A stretch of 45,025 nucleotides of DNA from Dehalococcoidia bacterium (lineage in GTDB: Bacteria; Chloroflexota; Dehalococcoidia; Lucifugimonadales; UBA3495). The notes under the pieces were generated by a model, which had not been told where the DNA came from, searched no databases, and was given only the letters and a program-made list of their open reading frames with translations. A program made the translations under genes and the position numbers. The first letter of the stretch is position 1. The number at the start of each line of letters is the position of its first letter. Location: contig PBPE01000040.1 in the NCBI GenBank assembly GCA_002724585.1, forward strand, positions 20,857-65,881, in the 5' to 3' direction. Positions 17,984-26,899 of this stretch are shown here, in pieces.

Positions 17984-19387
17984 ATGGCAGAACAAGATAT
18001 AGCTTTAATGGCTCATCTAATGCGTAGGGCCGGATTTGGGTCTACTTATGAAGAACTTGAACGTAGAGTTTCGGCAGGGTATGAAGCGACCGTAGACGAA
18101 TTATTAAACCCTGAAGGCCAGCCAGATTTGGATATGGATATTCTGGAGCGTCATTTTATCGATTGGCGTGACATGAATGCTTTGGAAGTTAATCAAGCGT
18201 ATTGGACATATAGGATGATTAACACCCAAAGGCCCTTGCAGGAAAAAGTAGCTTTGTTTTGGCATGGGATACTCTGCACAGGCAACTCGAAATGTGAACA
18301 TGGACGACAGGTCCAGTTACAGCTTGATATGTTCCGCGAATTAGGAATGAAAACATTCCCTGAGATTCTCCGAGGGTTGGCTAGAGATCCAGCTATGGTT
18401 TTTTATCTGGATAACTGCATGAGCCATAAGGGTGCCATAAACGAGAACTGGGGAAGAGAGTTGTTAGAACTGTTTTCGTTGGGTGTGGGTATGGATGATG
18501 AAGCAAACTACTCGGAAGATGACGTTAAGGAAGCAGCCAGAGCATTTACAGGGTGGACCATCACTAATCCAATACCCCGTTACCCGTATGGTAGGTATGA
18601 ATCAAACTTTATATACAATCCGTACGATCATGACGAAGAGGAGAAAACATTCCTCGGAGAAACAGGTAATTTTAACGGCGATGAGATCATAGATATAATC
18701 TGCAAGCAACCTTCCGCAGCACGGTTCGTTGCTAGGCACCTGTATAACTTTTTCGTAGCAGATGAAGCAGAGGTTCCCGCATGGCAGAGAACCGCTCCTA
18801 GAGACCCAGAAGCGATCAAATTGCTGGAAGAGGAGTATTACCGGTCCGGCTATAATATTGGAGCAATGCTGAAAGTCTTATTTAACTCGGACTTCTTTAA
18901 AAACGCTCGGTTTGAAAAAGTTAAAAGTCCTACCGAGGTTGTTATAGGGACTATGAGACTGGTGCGTGATTTCACAGAGCCAAAACTCGGATTACATCCC
19001 CTTGCAAATACGATTCGGTACATGGGCCAAGACTTAATGAATCCTCCTACCGTAGAGGGATGGCATACTGGCAAAGAGTGGATCGATAGCGGCACACTGG
19101 TAGAAAGAATCAACTTTGCAGCAGATCAGCTAGGTAATATAGGGTTACCAGGTGTTAAAGACATAGTCTCTAGGATTGAATCTGAACAGATTACCAATCC
19201 AGAGGGATTAGTTGATAGATGCTTAGAGATGGTTGGAAGTTATCAGTTAGCCGACGAAACTAGAGGTCAATTAGTAGAGCATGCTGGTAAAGGCGGCAGT
19301 GTTACCCCGGGAACTCAAGAATATTCACAGTGCATTTCTGAGGTTTTGCAGTTGATTGTTGCTACACAGGAATATCAGTTCGCGTAA
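17984..19387 (+). CDS. DUF1800 family protein
   Basis: A 467-residue protein. Motifs typical of DUF1800 are 'HLMRRAGFGSTYEELERRV' at the N-terminus, 'LFWHGILCTG', 'ENWGRELLELFSLGVG' followed by 'VKEAARAFTGW', and 'EGWHTGKEWID'. The family function is unknown; it is almost always next to DUF1501, as here, 54 bases downstream. Most members carry an export signal; this one has none from ATG 17984 (RBS gaggggg). The upstream extension of the frame to 17831 crosses the folded leader and is not coding. Confidence 0.93.
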   Translation: MAEQDIALMAHLMRRAGFGSTYEELERRVSAGYEATVDELLNPEGQPDLDMDILERHFIDWRDMNALEVNQAYWTYRMINTQRPLQEKVALFWHGILCTGNSKCEHGRQVQLQLDMFRELGMKTFPEILRGLARDPAMVFYLDNCMSHKGAINENWGRELLELFSLGVGMDDEANYSEDDVKEAARAFTGWTITNPIPRYPYGRYESNFIYNPYDHDEEEKTFLGETGNFNGDEIIDIICKQPSAARFVARHLYNFFVADEAEVPAWQRTAPRDPEAIKLLEEEYYRSGYNIGAMLKVLFNSDFFKNARFEKVKSPTEVVIGTMRLVRDFTEPKLGLHPLANTIRYMGQDLMNPPTVEGWHTGKEWIDSGTLVERINFAADQLGNIGLPGVKDIVSRIESEQITNPEGLVDRCLEMVGSYQLADETRGQLVEHAGKGGSVTPGTQEYSQCISEVLQLIVATQEYQFA

Positions 19388-19441
19388 TTAGTATTGAATT
19401 GGCCTGGAATGACTAGAAAAGAAAATAAAGGAGAAGAATAA

Positions 19442-20575
19442 ATGACTTCTACCAAGAAAGATCCAGTATTAGTAGTCCTGCAGCTGTCGGGTGGTAACGA
19501 TGCGCTCAACACTGTCGTGCCTCATGGCGACCCTCGCTATTATGATAATCGACCAAATGTTAGGGTCCCTGAAGATCAAGTGTTAAAAATAGATGATAAT
19601 GTTGGTCTAAACCCTAATATGGGGCCAATGAAGAAGATATACGATGAAGGTAAGATGGCTATCATCCAAGGTGTGGGCTATCCTAACCCAAATCGTTCAC
19701 ATTTCCGATCTATGGATATCTGGCATACTTGTGAACCGGACACACAGGGAACCGAAGGATGGCTGGGGCGGACAATCAAAGAAATAGATCCCAACAAAGA
19801 AAATGTGTTGACCGCCGTAAACTTTGGACGTGGACTTCCTAGAGCTCTCGCGGCGCCGGGCGTTCCTGTTGCGTCAGTTGGCAACCTAGCGACGTACGGC
19901 GTGTTGACCGGTATAGAGGGAGAAGATCAGAGGGCTGATGCACTAGATGTATTTTCCAGGATATATTCTCCGACATTAGGCCGGAGTATGGTTGTAGATT
20001 ACTTATCTCAAACTGGAATGGATGCGTTGAAAGGCGCAGATATACTTAGTACAGCTCCTGAAAGTTACTCCTCTACTGTTGAATATGGAAGCGATGTTGT
20101 TGGTCAGTATATGAAAAATATTGCTCAGGTCCATTTGGCTGGATTTGGGACGAGAATATTATATACAACAGCTCCATACAACAGTTTCGATACACATGCT
20201 GGAGAACTCGCTGCCCATGCGAAGTTATGGACAGATACATCGAACGCAATATCAGACTTTTACGATGACCTGCGTGAACATAATGCTAGTGATAACGTAT
20301 TACTCTTAGTGTTTACCGAGTTTGGTCGTCGGGTTCATGACAACGGTTCGGGCACTGATCACGGCTCCGGTGGTATGGCTTTTCTGATTGGAGATCACGT
20401 GAATGGTGGTTTGTATGGTGAGTATCCGTCATTGGAAGAAAGTAAACTTCTAGAGGGCGACTTGCACTTTAACAACGATTTCCGAGGGATATATACAAGC
20501 ATAATAGAAGATTGGATGAATATGGATGCTAAGCCAATAGTCAACGGCGGATTTGAGAAATTCGCACTAGTCTAA
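19442..20575 (+). CDS. DUF1501 family protein
   Basis: A 377-residue protein of the DUF1501/sulfatase-like family. Motifs: 'VLVVLQLSGGNDALNTVVPHG' at residues 9-28, 'NRSHFRSMDIWHT', 'YNSFDTHAGELAAHAKLW', 'VFTEFGRRVHDNGSGTDHG'. These are the metal-site-like Asp/His stretches of the alkaline-phosphatase-like fold. Usual members start with a twin-arginine signal; none is present here, so the protein is probably cytoplasmic. RBS aaggag precedes the ATG. It is the partner of the DUF1800 protein upstream and the NHL protein downstream (70 bases). Confidence 0.93.
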   Translation: MTSTKKDPVLVVLQLSGGNDALNTVVPHGDPRYYDNRPNVRVPEDQVLKIDDNVGLNPNMGPMKKIYDEGKMAIIQGVGYPNPNRSHFRSMDIWHTCEPDTQGTEGWLGRTIKEIDPNKENVLTAVNFGRGLPRALAAPGVPVASVGNLATYGVLTGIEGEDQRADALDVFSRIYSPTLGRSMVVDYLSQTGMDALKGADILSTAPESYSSTVEYGSDVVGQYMKNIAQVHLAGFGTRILYTTAPYNSFDTHAGELAAHAKLWTDTSNAISDFYDDLREHNASDNVLLLVFTEFGRRVHDNGSGTDHGSGGMAFLIGDHVNGGLYGEYPSLEESKLLEGDLHFNNDFRGIYTSIIEDWMNMDAKPIVNGGFEKFALV

Positions 20576-20645
20576 ATTGTGGTTGCATTCAAGAATCAAT
20601 GACTACGCGCTAGGTCTTTTGGAAATACAAAATAGTGAGGTAATA

Positions 20646-21716
20646 ATGGCTACACAAACAATAAGTGTAACGTTGCAATACGAGAAATCCATAGGAAGGG
20701 CAGAGTTTTCTGGGCCTGGATTCCGTAATCCTGTCGCAATGGCACGCGGCGAAGACGATACTATGTACGTGGTTAGCAGGTCGTATGAATACCGACCGGA
20801 CGGTAAACGAATAACCATATGCACGACTGATGAGGATTATGTAGGGGAATTCGCCAGAGGTGTAACTGATCAAGGAGAAGGGGAGGCCACATCTGCTGAC
20901 GGCGCTCTCATTTGGCCCACTGCTATAGCGATCAATAGCGAAGGAAACGTTTACGTCGCTGATGAAGCCCTAGATAGGGTATCTATTTACAACCAAGATG
21001 GCGAATTTCTTGGCAAATGGGAAAAATCTGGTTCCGGTGATGGTGAGTGGAGCAAGCCTTCCGGATTAGCTTTCGGACAAGGTGACGTCCTATATATGGT
21101 AGATAGTGGTAATAATAGAGTGCAAAAATTCGCCAAAGACGGTCAATTTCTTGGTCAATGGGGTTCGAAAGGGACCGGAGACGGGGAATTTAACATGCCT
21201 TATGGCATAACTGTCGATGCTAACGGAGATGTTTATGTAGCTGATTGGCGAAATGATCGTATTCAGAAATTCAGCTCTGATGGCCAATTCTTAATGAAGT
21301 TCGGATCGCATGGTTCTGATCCAGGCGAATTGGATAGGCCAACTGATGTTGCAGTTGATGGCGATGGTGATATCTATGTAGCCGATTGGAATAACGAAAG
21401 GTTGCAGGTGTTCGACCGGGACGGTAACTATCTGACTCATACTGAAGGTGAGGGTACATTGTCTAAATGGGGTGCAGCCAAACTAGATGGCGGAAACCCA
21501 GAAATGTGGCATGAGAGAGCAGTTGCGCAAGGTCTAGAACGCGAAAAGCTGTTCTGGGGTCCAATTGCAGTAGAAGTTGACGATGACGGCAAAATATTTG
21601 TTGTAGAATCAGCTAGGTCACGTATTCAGGTATTTAGGAAGCAGTACCCACGGTATTATGGACCTGGTGAATCTATGCCGGGGACCGTTGGTGGTGTAGG
21701 CAGTGGAAGGCTCTAA
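20646..21716 (+). CDS. NHL-repeat beta-propeller protein
   Basis: A 356-residue propeller with about six NHL-type blades. Blade signatures such as 'NVYVADEALDRVSIYN', 'LYMVDSGNNRVQKFAKDG', 'VYVADWRNDRIQKFSSDG' and 'IYVADWNNERLQVFDRDG' recur every 45-50 residues. No signal peptide; start 20646 has gaggtaat upstream. NHL propellers bind proteins, RNA or small ligands and some are lyases. As third gene of the DUF1800-DUF1501 run it may be a scaffold for them. The C-terminal tail is Gly/Pro-rich. Confidence 0.9.
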   Translation: MATQTISVTLQYEKSIGRAEFSGPGFRNPVAMARGEDDTMYVVSRSYEYRPDGKRITICTTDEDYVGEFARGVTDQGEGEATSADGALIWPTAIAINSEGNVYVADEALDRVSIYNQDGEFLGKWEKSGSGDGEWSKPSGLAFGQGDVLYMVDSGNNRVQKFAKDGQFLGQWGSKGTGDGEFNMPYGITVDANGDVYVADWRNDRIQKFSSDGQFLMKFGSHGSDPGELDRPTDVAVDGDGDIYVADWNNERLQVFDRDGNYLTHTEGEGTLSKWGAAKLDGGNPEMWHERAVAQGLEREKLFWGPIAVEVDDDGKIFVVESARSRIQVFRKQYPRYYGPGESMPGTVGGVGSGRL

Positions 21717-21751
21717 ATAGGAACCACATAACCCATATTACGTAACTATAT

Positions 21752-21798
21752 TCCCAAACAAAGTCGAATCAAATGAACTTGTGAGGCTCTGTTTGGGA
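21752..21798. terminator. Hairpin between NHL and Fur-family genes
   Basis: Perfect 9-base arms TCCCAAACA (21752-21760) and TGTTTGGGA (21790-21798) with a 29-base loop, followed by TAATTTCTGTCTTT. It could end the DUF1800-DUF1501-NHL transcript or be an operator for the Fur-family gene that starts 26 bases later. The loop is long for a terminator. Confidence 0.4.
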
Positions 21799-21823
21799 TA
21801 ATTTCTGTCTTTGTGGAGGATAA

Positions 21824-22246
21824 TTGACTACCCAGCAAGAAGTTGTGGCTCTCCTAAAGCCGCTAGGGCTTAGGTTGACCCCACAAAGGCTCGCGATCGC
21901 TGAAGTTATCATCAATTCAGCTGACCATCCGACAGTTAAAGAGGTTTTTGATCGTGTTAGGGAATTTTTCCCATATATAACAATTGCTACCGTGTATTCG
22001 ACATTAACAACTCTTTGTGAGGCTGGAGTTGTACATGAGTTGGCTTTTCAGAGGCAATCACGGTACGATGCAAATATATCACCTCATGCTAACTTAGTTT
22101 GTATAAACTGTGGATCAGTTATAGATTCAGAGGTAGGCCAAGATACAGTCAGTGAACTCCGTGGAATAATATCTGATGAGTCATCTTTCACAGTCGCGTC
22201 GCAAAGAGTAGATTTTTACGGCTTATGCGAAGGTTGTTCTCCATAA
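21824..22246 (+). CDS. Fur/PerR-family metal-responsive regulator
   Basis: A 140-residue DNA-binding repressor. Residues 1-85 form the winged helix ('GLRLTPQRLAIAEVI', 'ITIATVYSTLTTLCEAGVV'). Residues 86-140 are the dimer/metal half: 'RYDANISPHANLVC', structural zinc cysteines in C93-x2-C96 and C135-x2-C138. The sequence alone does not tell iron, peroxide or zinc sensing; the HxH pattern and 'RYD' stretch are closest to PerR. Start is TTG 21824 with a good gtggagga RBS. No recognisable Fur box is seen in its own control region. Confidence 0.92.
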   Translation: MTTQQEVVALLKPLGLRLTPQRLAIAEVIINSADHPTVKEVFDRVREFFPYITIATVYSTLTTLCEAGVVHELAFQRQSRYDANISPHANLVCINCGSVIDSEVGQDTVSELRGIISDESSFTVASQRVDFYGLCEGCSP

Positions 22247-22377
22247 CTGACTAGAACTCTCTCGACTTATAGGAGATAGCTGGTCGAAATGCTTTCCGGT
22301 AGTACATGATACTGTGAACTCCCTTAATAGCTTGGTGTACTCTTGCGATTACTATTCATATTGAAGGTGCTCGTGCG

Positions 22378-23556
22378 TTGGCAGTTATATCCCAATTATT
22401 CTTGACTAATTTTAGAAGTTTTCAAGAGCTAAACTTACAGCTTTCACCAGGGATTATTGTTTTTCATGGTGATAATGCGCAAGGGAAAACCACTCTGCTT
22501 GAAGCAATATACCTTCTAGCGATAGCAAGGTCATATAGAGCTGAGAATGAAAGAGAGGTCGTAAACTTTGACGCAGCGAAAAGAGGCGAGCAAGGATTGG
22601 TCGGCGGACTAGTACTTCAGCAAACTGAGCCTCTTAGTGTTTATGTAGGATATCAAACACTAGTTCTACCTGACTCAGAAAAAAATGATGTTGAAGATAA
22701 CAACGTTGTCAGATATTCAGTACGAAAACAGATTCGTGTCAACAAAATTGCACGGACCTCATCCCAGCTCATTGGGCAAGTTAGTGCCGTTCTTTTTAGC
22801 GCCGAAGATATAGATTTAGTGTACGGATCTCCGTCGAGACGTCGGAAATTTCTGAATATATTGATTTCTCAAGCTGACTCAGCTTATGTTTCGTCGTTGC
22901 AGAGATATCAAAGAGTAATACATCAAAGAAATCAACTCCTCAAATCCATTCGAGAGAATAGATCTGAAATCGGGGAACTAGAATACTGGGATGAACAATT
23001 AGTCATTGAAGGGACACATATTATTTCAAAACGGCAAGTATGTATGCTGACTCTCTCGGAATTGTGTTTGGAGCACCATAAATCTTTAGGTGAATCTGAC
23101 ACAGTTTTTCAGATTAAGTACATCCCAAGTATCACGCCTGGTAGAAGTGCTGATGAAACTTCAACCCATTTTGCCGAATCCCTTAGAGAGTTGAGGAAGC
23201 GTGAAATCTTCTCTGCTACTACTTTAATAGGGCCACATCGGGATGATTTTTCAATGATGGATGGTGTACGAAATCTCGGAACATTCTCCTCGCGAGGAGA
23301 AGCCAGAACCTCAGCCTTAATATTACGATTAGCTGAAGCATCTTATTTATCAGCCCGACGCGGAGATCCGCCGATTATATTGTTAGATGATGTGTTATCA
23401 GAAATGGACGTGAATAGAAGATCTAGGGTAATGTCTAAATTAAGGGATTATCCGCAGTCGATCATAACTACTACAGATAGAGGTATTGTTAGCGAGTATT
23501 TTGGAGAAACAGCCTCTTACTTTTTGGTTGCAAAAGGCGCAGTACAACAAACTTAA
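22378..23556 (+). CDS. recF: DNA replication and repair protein RecF
   Basis: A 392-residue SMC-like ATPase that helps load RecA at gapped DNA. Walker A is 'GDNAQGKTTLLEAIY' (about residues 31-45), the ABC-type signature region is 'TFSSRGEARTSALILRLAEA', and Walker B is 'PIILLDDVLSEMD'. The N-terminus 'LFLTNFRSFQELNLQLSPG' is the standard RecF start. It uses a TTG start at 22378 with aaggtg upstream. It is not next to dnaA/dnaN/gyrB here, so the usual replication cluster is not kept. Confidence 0.95.
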   Translation: MAVISQLFLTNFRSFQELNLQLSPGIIVFHGDNAQGKTTLLEAIYLLAIARSYRAENEREVVNFDAAKRGEQGLVGGLVLQQTEPLSVYVGYQTLVLPDSEKNDVEDNNVVRYSVRKQIRVNKIARTSSQLIGQVSAVLFSAEDIDLVYGSPSRRRKFLNILISQADSAYVSSLQRYQRVIHQRNQLLKSIRENRSEIGELEYWDEQLVIEGTHIISKRQVCMLTLSELCLEHHKSLGESDTVFQIKYIPSITPGRSADETSTHFAESLRELRKREIFSATTLIGPHRDDFSMMDGVRNLGTFSSRGEARTSALILRLAEASYLSARRGDPPIILLDDVLSEMDVNRRSRVMSKLRDYPQSIITTTDRGIVSEYFGETASYFLVAKGAVQQT

Positions 23557-23602
23557 ATCACTAAACGTGATAACTTTATTCGCGGTTCTTAATTTATACC
23601 GA

Positions 23603-23611
23603 TGATATAAT
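23603..23611 (+). promoter_or_regulatory. Extended -10 promoter before the MscS gene
   Basis: TGATATAAT: a perfect TATAAT (23606-23611) with the upstream TG of an extended -10, in the 90-base space after recF. No good -35 is seen, as is usual for this promoter type. Confidence 0.5.
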
Positions 23612-23698
23612 CCTATCGTTTCCGGGATTTGCTGATGTTGTTTATAGGAGTGAATTGTCATTAATATTGACGCTGTAATAAGTGCACTTGGACTAAGT

Positions 23699-24790
23699 GT
23701 GCCATCTCTCGTTTCAGTCTTGGTGTCGTTATCTGTCATAGCGGCTACCGTAATACTAGTACTCCTACTGTACAGCGTTATTTTTCCATTGATACGCCGC
23801 GTAGGTAGGTACGATCCAACTAGTCTTGTAGGTACATTCCTAATATCTCTACGTCTCCCAGTAGCATTGTATATAGGGTTATTCGGCCTTTATGTGGCTG
23901 TTACTGTACCGTTTGATATAAACAGCCTAGAGTCAGCGGTGATCAATAAATTCGCTTTCTTATGTGCCATTGCAATAACTGTACTGGCAATAGCTGTAGT
24001 TATTTCTAAGGGATGCTTATGGTATATCCTGAACATCGCGCCCAAAACACCTACCATATTGGATGACCGAATAATGCCTTTGGTTAGGCGTGTGGCGGTG
24101 CTGATAGTTATCGGTATTGGTGGACTACAGATATTAGATCAATTGGGTATAAATATTAGTCCTCTACTAGCTGGTCTGGGACTCGGGGGATTGGCTGTAG
24201 CACTCGCTTTGCAGCCAACTCTTAGTAATATATTTTCTGGCACCTATGTAATGACCGAAGGTGTTGTTGCGCCTGGTGATTATATAGAAATGGAAGGTGG
24301 ATTGTCCGGATATGTTATAGATGTTAGTTGGCGTAGTACTCGCTTGAGGACTTGGGAAAATAACCTAATCGTTGTACCTAATTCTAGATTTGCCGAATCA
24401 ATAATCACGAATTATCGGAGCCCTTCATTACCAATGAATATATTGGTGACTTGTGGAGTTAGTTATGATAGTGATCTCGACAGAGTTGAATTTATAGCAA
24501 AAGAAGTGATGGAAACTGTGCTGTCGTCCGACCCAAATGCAGTAGAATCGTATGGAAGTTGGTTTGGTTTTGATAATTTTGGTGATTCGAACGTGGATTT
24601 CTGGCTATTCCTTCAAGCAAGAGATAGATTGTCGAGTTTTGAATTGAAGAGTAATCTTATCAAGCATTTGCATAAGAGGTTCTCTGAAGAAGCCATAGTG
24701 ATAAATTATCCAGTAAGAACACTGCAATTCCCCGAGAAGTTACTTGTAGAGACAAATAATAACAATGAAAATATCATTCACACGGGGTAA
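23699..24790 (+). CDS. MscS-family mechanosensitive ion channel
   Basis: At least 363 residues with several hydrophobic segments, then the pore/beta-domain signature 'GLGLGGLAVALALQPTLSNIFSG' and 'VAPGDYIEME', and a soluble C-terminal domain ('NLIVVPNSRFAESIITNY'). It releases solutes on hypo-osmotic shock. The start is uncertain: GTG 23699 lacks an RBS, while taggag at 23643-23648 is well spaced for an ATT codon at 23654, which would add 15 residues ('VINIDAVISALGLS' after the start) and complete the N-terminal periplasmic helix. A TGA in frame at 23651 bounds the frame. Confidence 0.92.
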   Translation: MPSLVSVLVSLSVIAATVILVLLLYSVIFPLIRRVGRYDPTSLVGTFLISLRLPVALYIGLFGLYVAVTVPFDINSLESAVINKFAFLCAIAITVLAIAVVISKGCLWYILNIAPKTPTILDDRIMPLVRRVAVLIVIGIGGLQILDQLGINISPLLAGLGLGGLAVALALQPTLSNIFSGTYVMTEGVVAPGDYIEMEGGLSGYVIDVSWRSTRLRTWENNLIVVPNSRFAESIITNYRSPSLPMNILVTCGVSYDSDLDRVEFIAKEVMETVLSSDPNAVESYGSWFGFDNFGDSNVDFWLFLQARDRLSSFELKSNLIKHLHKRFSEEAIVINYPVRTLQFPEKLLVETNNNNENIIHTG

Positions 24791-24830
24791 TCTGAATTCT
24801 GAGGCTATTTGAATAAAATAGTCGGTATCC

Positions 24831-24859
24831 TTGCTACCATTCTAGGCGATTGCTATAAT
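24831..24859 (+). promoter_or_regulatory. Promoter of tRNA-Ile
   Basis: TTGCTA (24831-24836), 17-base spacer, perfect TATAAT (24854-24859). The start of transcription would fall near 24866, 14 bases before the mature 5' end of the tRNA. Confidence 0.75.
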
Positions 24860-24879
24860 TCATGTTCGATACCCGAAAG

Positions 24880-24956
24880 GGGCCTGTAGCTCAGGTGGTT
24901 AGAGCGCAGTCCTGATAAGACTGAGGTCGTTGGTTCGAGTCCATCCAGGCCCACCA
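24880..24956 (+). tRNA. tRNA-Ile (anticodon GAU), CCA encoded
   Basis: Full cloverleaf. Acceptor GGGCCTG (24880-24886) pairs with CAGGCCC (24946-24952); discriminator A and CCA at 24953-24956. D arm GCTC/GAGC, anticodon stem CAGTC/GACTG with loop CTGATAA (anticodon GAT in DNA), T loop TTCGAGT. The T stem GTTGG/CCATC has one U-U mismatch at the second pair. It is a stand-alone tRNA, not in an rRNA spacer. The region to 24986 has no clear terminator. Confidence 0.97.
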
Positions 24957-24986
24957 TCAAATTCTAGTTAGATAAGCATATATCGA

Positions 24987-25901
24987 CTAAAGAATAGCGA
25001 TGGGGTTAACAGGAGACCCTGTACCCCCAACTACTCGTAATGGATTAACTGTTAACATAAATTCGTAACGATTCTCTTGTCTGCACGCATCAGCTAACGG
25101 TTCCAATAGTGCATTATCCAATAATCCGATCCCGTATGCGAAGATAGCCGCGTGAACTGACCATGGGATATCATAACCGCTTGGCATGTAATCCATCATG
25201 TCCCAGACTAATAGGCAGCAATCGGATTGTCTGAGAAATTTTAGACACGAAGCGTGTAAACCAGGCCTGCCAGATGGATCGCTTCCCCACATAGGATTCG
25301 TTTCGTTCCATTTTTCTCTTCCGCCGTATACGCAAATTGCGTCTCCCTGTTCAAGAGAAACGCCTTGTGATTTGGCTATGTCTTCTAGTTCCCAGCCATG
25401 TATTGGACTCTGCATTGAAGCGAATGGTTCTCCTCTGTAAGAAGGTACATCTAGGAGAACACCTCTGGTTATTATTCCTTCCTTCCATTGCTCTACTGAG
25501 CCCCAGGTGGAACCTTGGAATGTTATGACATCATCAGGGTTTCTACCATTCCACATTCCATTTTCATCCCAGACATGACATAAGGCATCCAGATGAGTGT
25601 TAGCTTGCCCGTGATAGGAGACGCCGTAGTAGTCTGTAGCGGATCCGCCTCGAGGCGGGCGTTCATTGCGATTCATGAAATGTTGGGCGGGCGTCGGATT
25701 ATTTGCGGCTGGTGTTTTAGGGAATTCTCTACTTAAGGACACCGCACGGCCAGACTTAACTAAACTGGCAGCGTGTAGACGTTTTTTATTGTCTATCATA
25801 TTTACTGCGCCAATCTGGTCATCTTGGCCCCAGCGTCCCCAGTTACGGTCATTCTGGATGTACGATAGAATTTCTTCTTGAGTAGGAATCTTATTATTCA
25901 T
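24987..25901 (-). CDS. Cyclase family protein (kynurenine-formamidase-like fold)
   Basis: A 304-residue metal-dependent hydrolase of the cyclase/KynB superfamily. The metal motif HGxxxTHxDxxxH is complete ('HGQANTHLDALCHVW'). Other anchors: 'WGRWGQDDQIGAVNMI' near the N-terminus and 'SGRPGLHASCLKFL'. This long subgroup is common in catabolic clusters and acts on amides, lactones or isatin-like rings. Start ATG 25901 has aaggagcgg upstream. It converges on the tRNA. Confidence 0.92.
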   Translation of the reverse strand: MNNKIPTQEEILSYIQNDRNWGRWGQDDQIGAVNMIDNKKRLHAASLVKSGRAVSLSREFPKTPAANNPTPAQHFMNRNERPPRGGSATDYYGVSYHGQANTHLDALCHVWDENGMWNGRNPDDVITFQGSTWGSVEQWKEGIITRGVLLDVPSYRGEPFASMQSPIHGWELEDIAKSQGVSLEQGDAICVYGGREKWNETNPMWGSDPSGRPGLHASCLKFLRQSDCCLLVWDMMDYMPSGYDIPWSVHAAIFAYGIGLLDNALLEPLADACRQENRYEFMLTVNPLRVVGGTGSPVNPIAIL

Positions 25902-26000
25902 GTTACCGCTCCTTAGTAATAGGATTTACCAGATGTTATTGGCTGAGTCCATTTGCTTTCCGTATTAATCTAAATGGTATAAATAATCGCAATACCACTC

Positions 26001-26297
26001 TTACTTTCTCTGGTTAGATCGTCTGACCCGGAAAATACCAGTGTGTCGTTGGTTCCTGATCCATTTCAAGTATTTTCTTATTTCAGGATTGTTATTCAAT
26101 AAGCTGATATTGAATAATTCGTTGGCTAAGGTAGATTCCGAAAACAGGGCGTGTACTTGTCTGTGACATGTACTGCATAGGTCAGCAGTTGCGCCGAATT
26201 TTCCGCCCTTCGACTTTGGAATCAAATGGTGGACCGTATATCTATCTACTTCTCTCCGGCATAGTTCGCATTTTATTCTTGTGCTCTCTGCATACAT
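26001..26297 (-). CDS. Small HNH endonuclease-fold protein
   Basis: A 98-residue protein with zinc and HNH motifs: 'CELC' (C-x2-C), 'VHHLIPKSKGG' (HH pair, first catalytic His), then 'LCSTCHRQVHALF' (C-x2-C-H and the last His). The residual 45 residues are basic and helical. It may be a nicking endonuclease or only a DNA-binding zinc fold. No toxin/antitoxin or mobile gene flanks it. It starts 14 bases after the NTF2-like gene, in the same direction. Confidence 0.85.
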   Translation of the reverse strand: MYAESTRIKCELCRREVDRYTVHHLIPKSKGGKFGATADLCSTCHRQVHALFSESTLANELFNISLLNNNPEIRKYLKWIRNQRHTGIFRVRRSNQRK

Positions 26298-26311
26298 AAA
26301 AAGAGATCATT

Positions 26312-26806
26312 TTAATTATGGTGCATATCGTGGTCATTGTTGTAAAGATATCGCCATGTAGGCATATCTACTTGCCATGAATGATCTTCCAATATCATCG
26401 GTATTACCAATCCCGACATCATACGTCTTTCATGGACGCGGCTGTTGTCTTGCGTAACCCCGAAAGGTAGAAAAACAAAGGCATGCACATCGTCAATATA
26501 ATTAGTTGGAGATACTCCCAGATCAGTTAAATCTTCCAATGGCCACATACCTAATACGGTCGTTCGGAAATCTTCCATCATTGAGATTCTCATCGGATGA
26601 CCAGAGTCGTAACCTGCCTGATAAGCATCTTGCATATTGATATTATTTTTGGTTGCCCAAACTCCCATACGCATACCTTTCGTCTCTTTAGATAATAGGG
26701 ACCAAGCCAGGTCCATATTTCCATCTCGCACTGATTCTGCGAATAGGCCTGCTCTATTTCCTACGTCATCGGGTTCAAGGCTTCTTTTTTTTCCTGGTAT
26801 GCGCAT
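26312..26806 (-). CDS. Hypothetical protein, NTF2-like fold possible
   Basis: A 164-residue soluble protein. The segment 'SVRDGNMDLAWSLLSKETKGM' is typical of the first helices of NTF2-like (SnoaL/DUF4878) domains, and 'LEDHSWQVDMPTW' resembles the terminal strand of that fold. It ends with a His/Asp/Asn-rich tail (NNDHDMHHN). The RBS is ggaagtagg. Probably co-transcribed with the HNH gene. I cannot name a function. Confidence 0.55.
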   Translation of the reverse strand: MRIPGKKRSLEPDDVGNRAGLFAESVRDGNMDLAWSLLSKETKGMRMGVWATKNNINMQDAYQAGYDSGHPMRISMMEDFRTTVLGMWPLEDLTDLGVSPTNYIDDVHAFVFLPFGVTQDNSRVHERRMMSGLVIPMILEDHSWQVDMPTWRYLYNNDHDMHHN

Positions 26807-26899
26807 TGTGCCTACTTCCGTATCTCAAGGTAGAGAATGATTTTGATATTCAGTGATTGGTTGGATGATGGGGCGAATTAAGTAATCAATTAATCAGAG

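Noticed and set aside
21824-22246. A Fur box in the regulator's own control region
   Set aside because: No convincing inverted GATAAT-type repeat is present; only the TCCCAAACA hairpin.
26001-26297. Homing endonuclease or mobile element from the HNH motif
   Set aside because: No intron, terminal repeats, integrase or transposase nearby; it is simply a small HNH gene in an operon.
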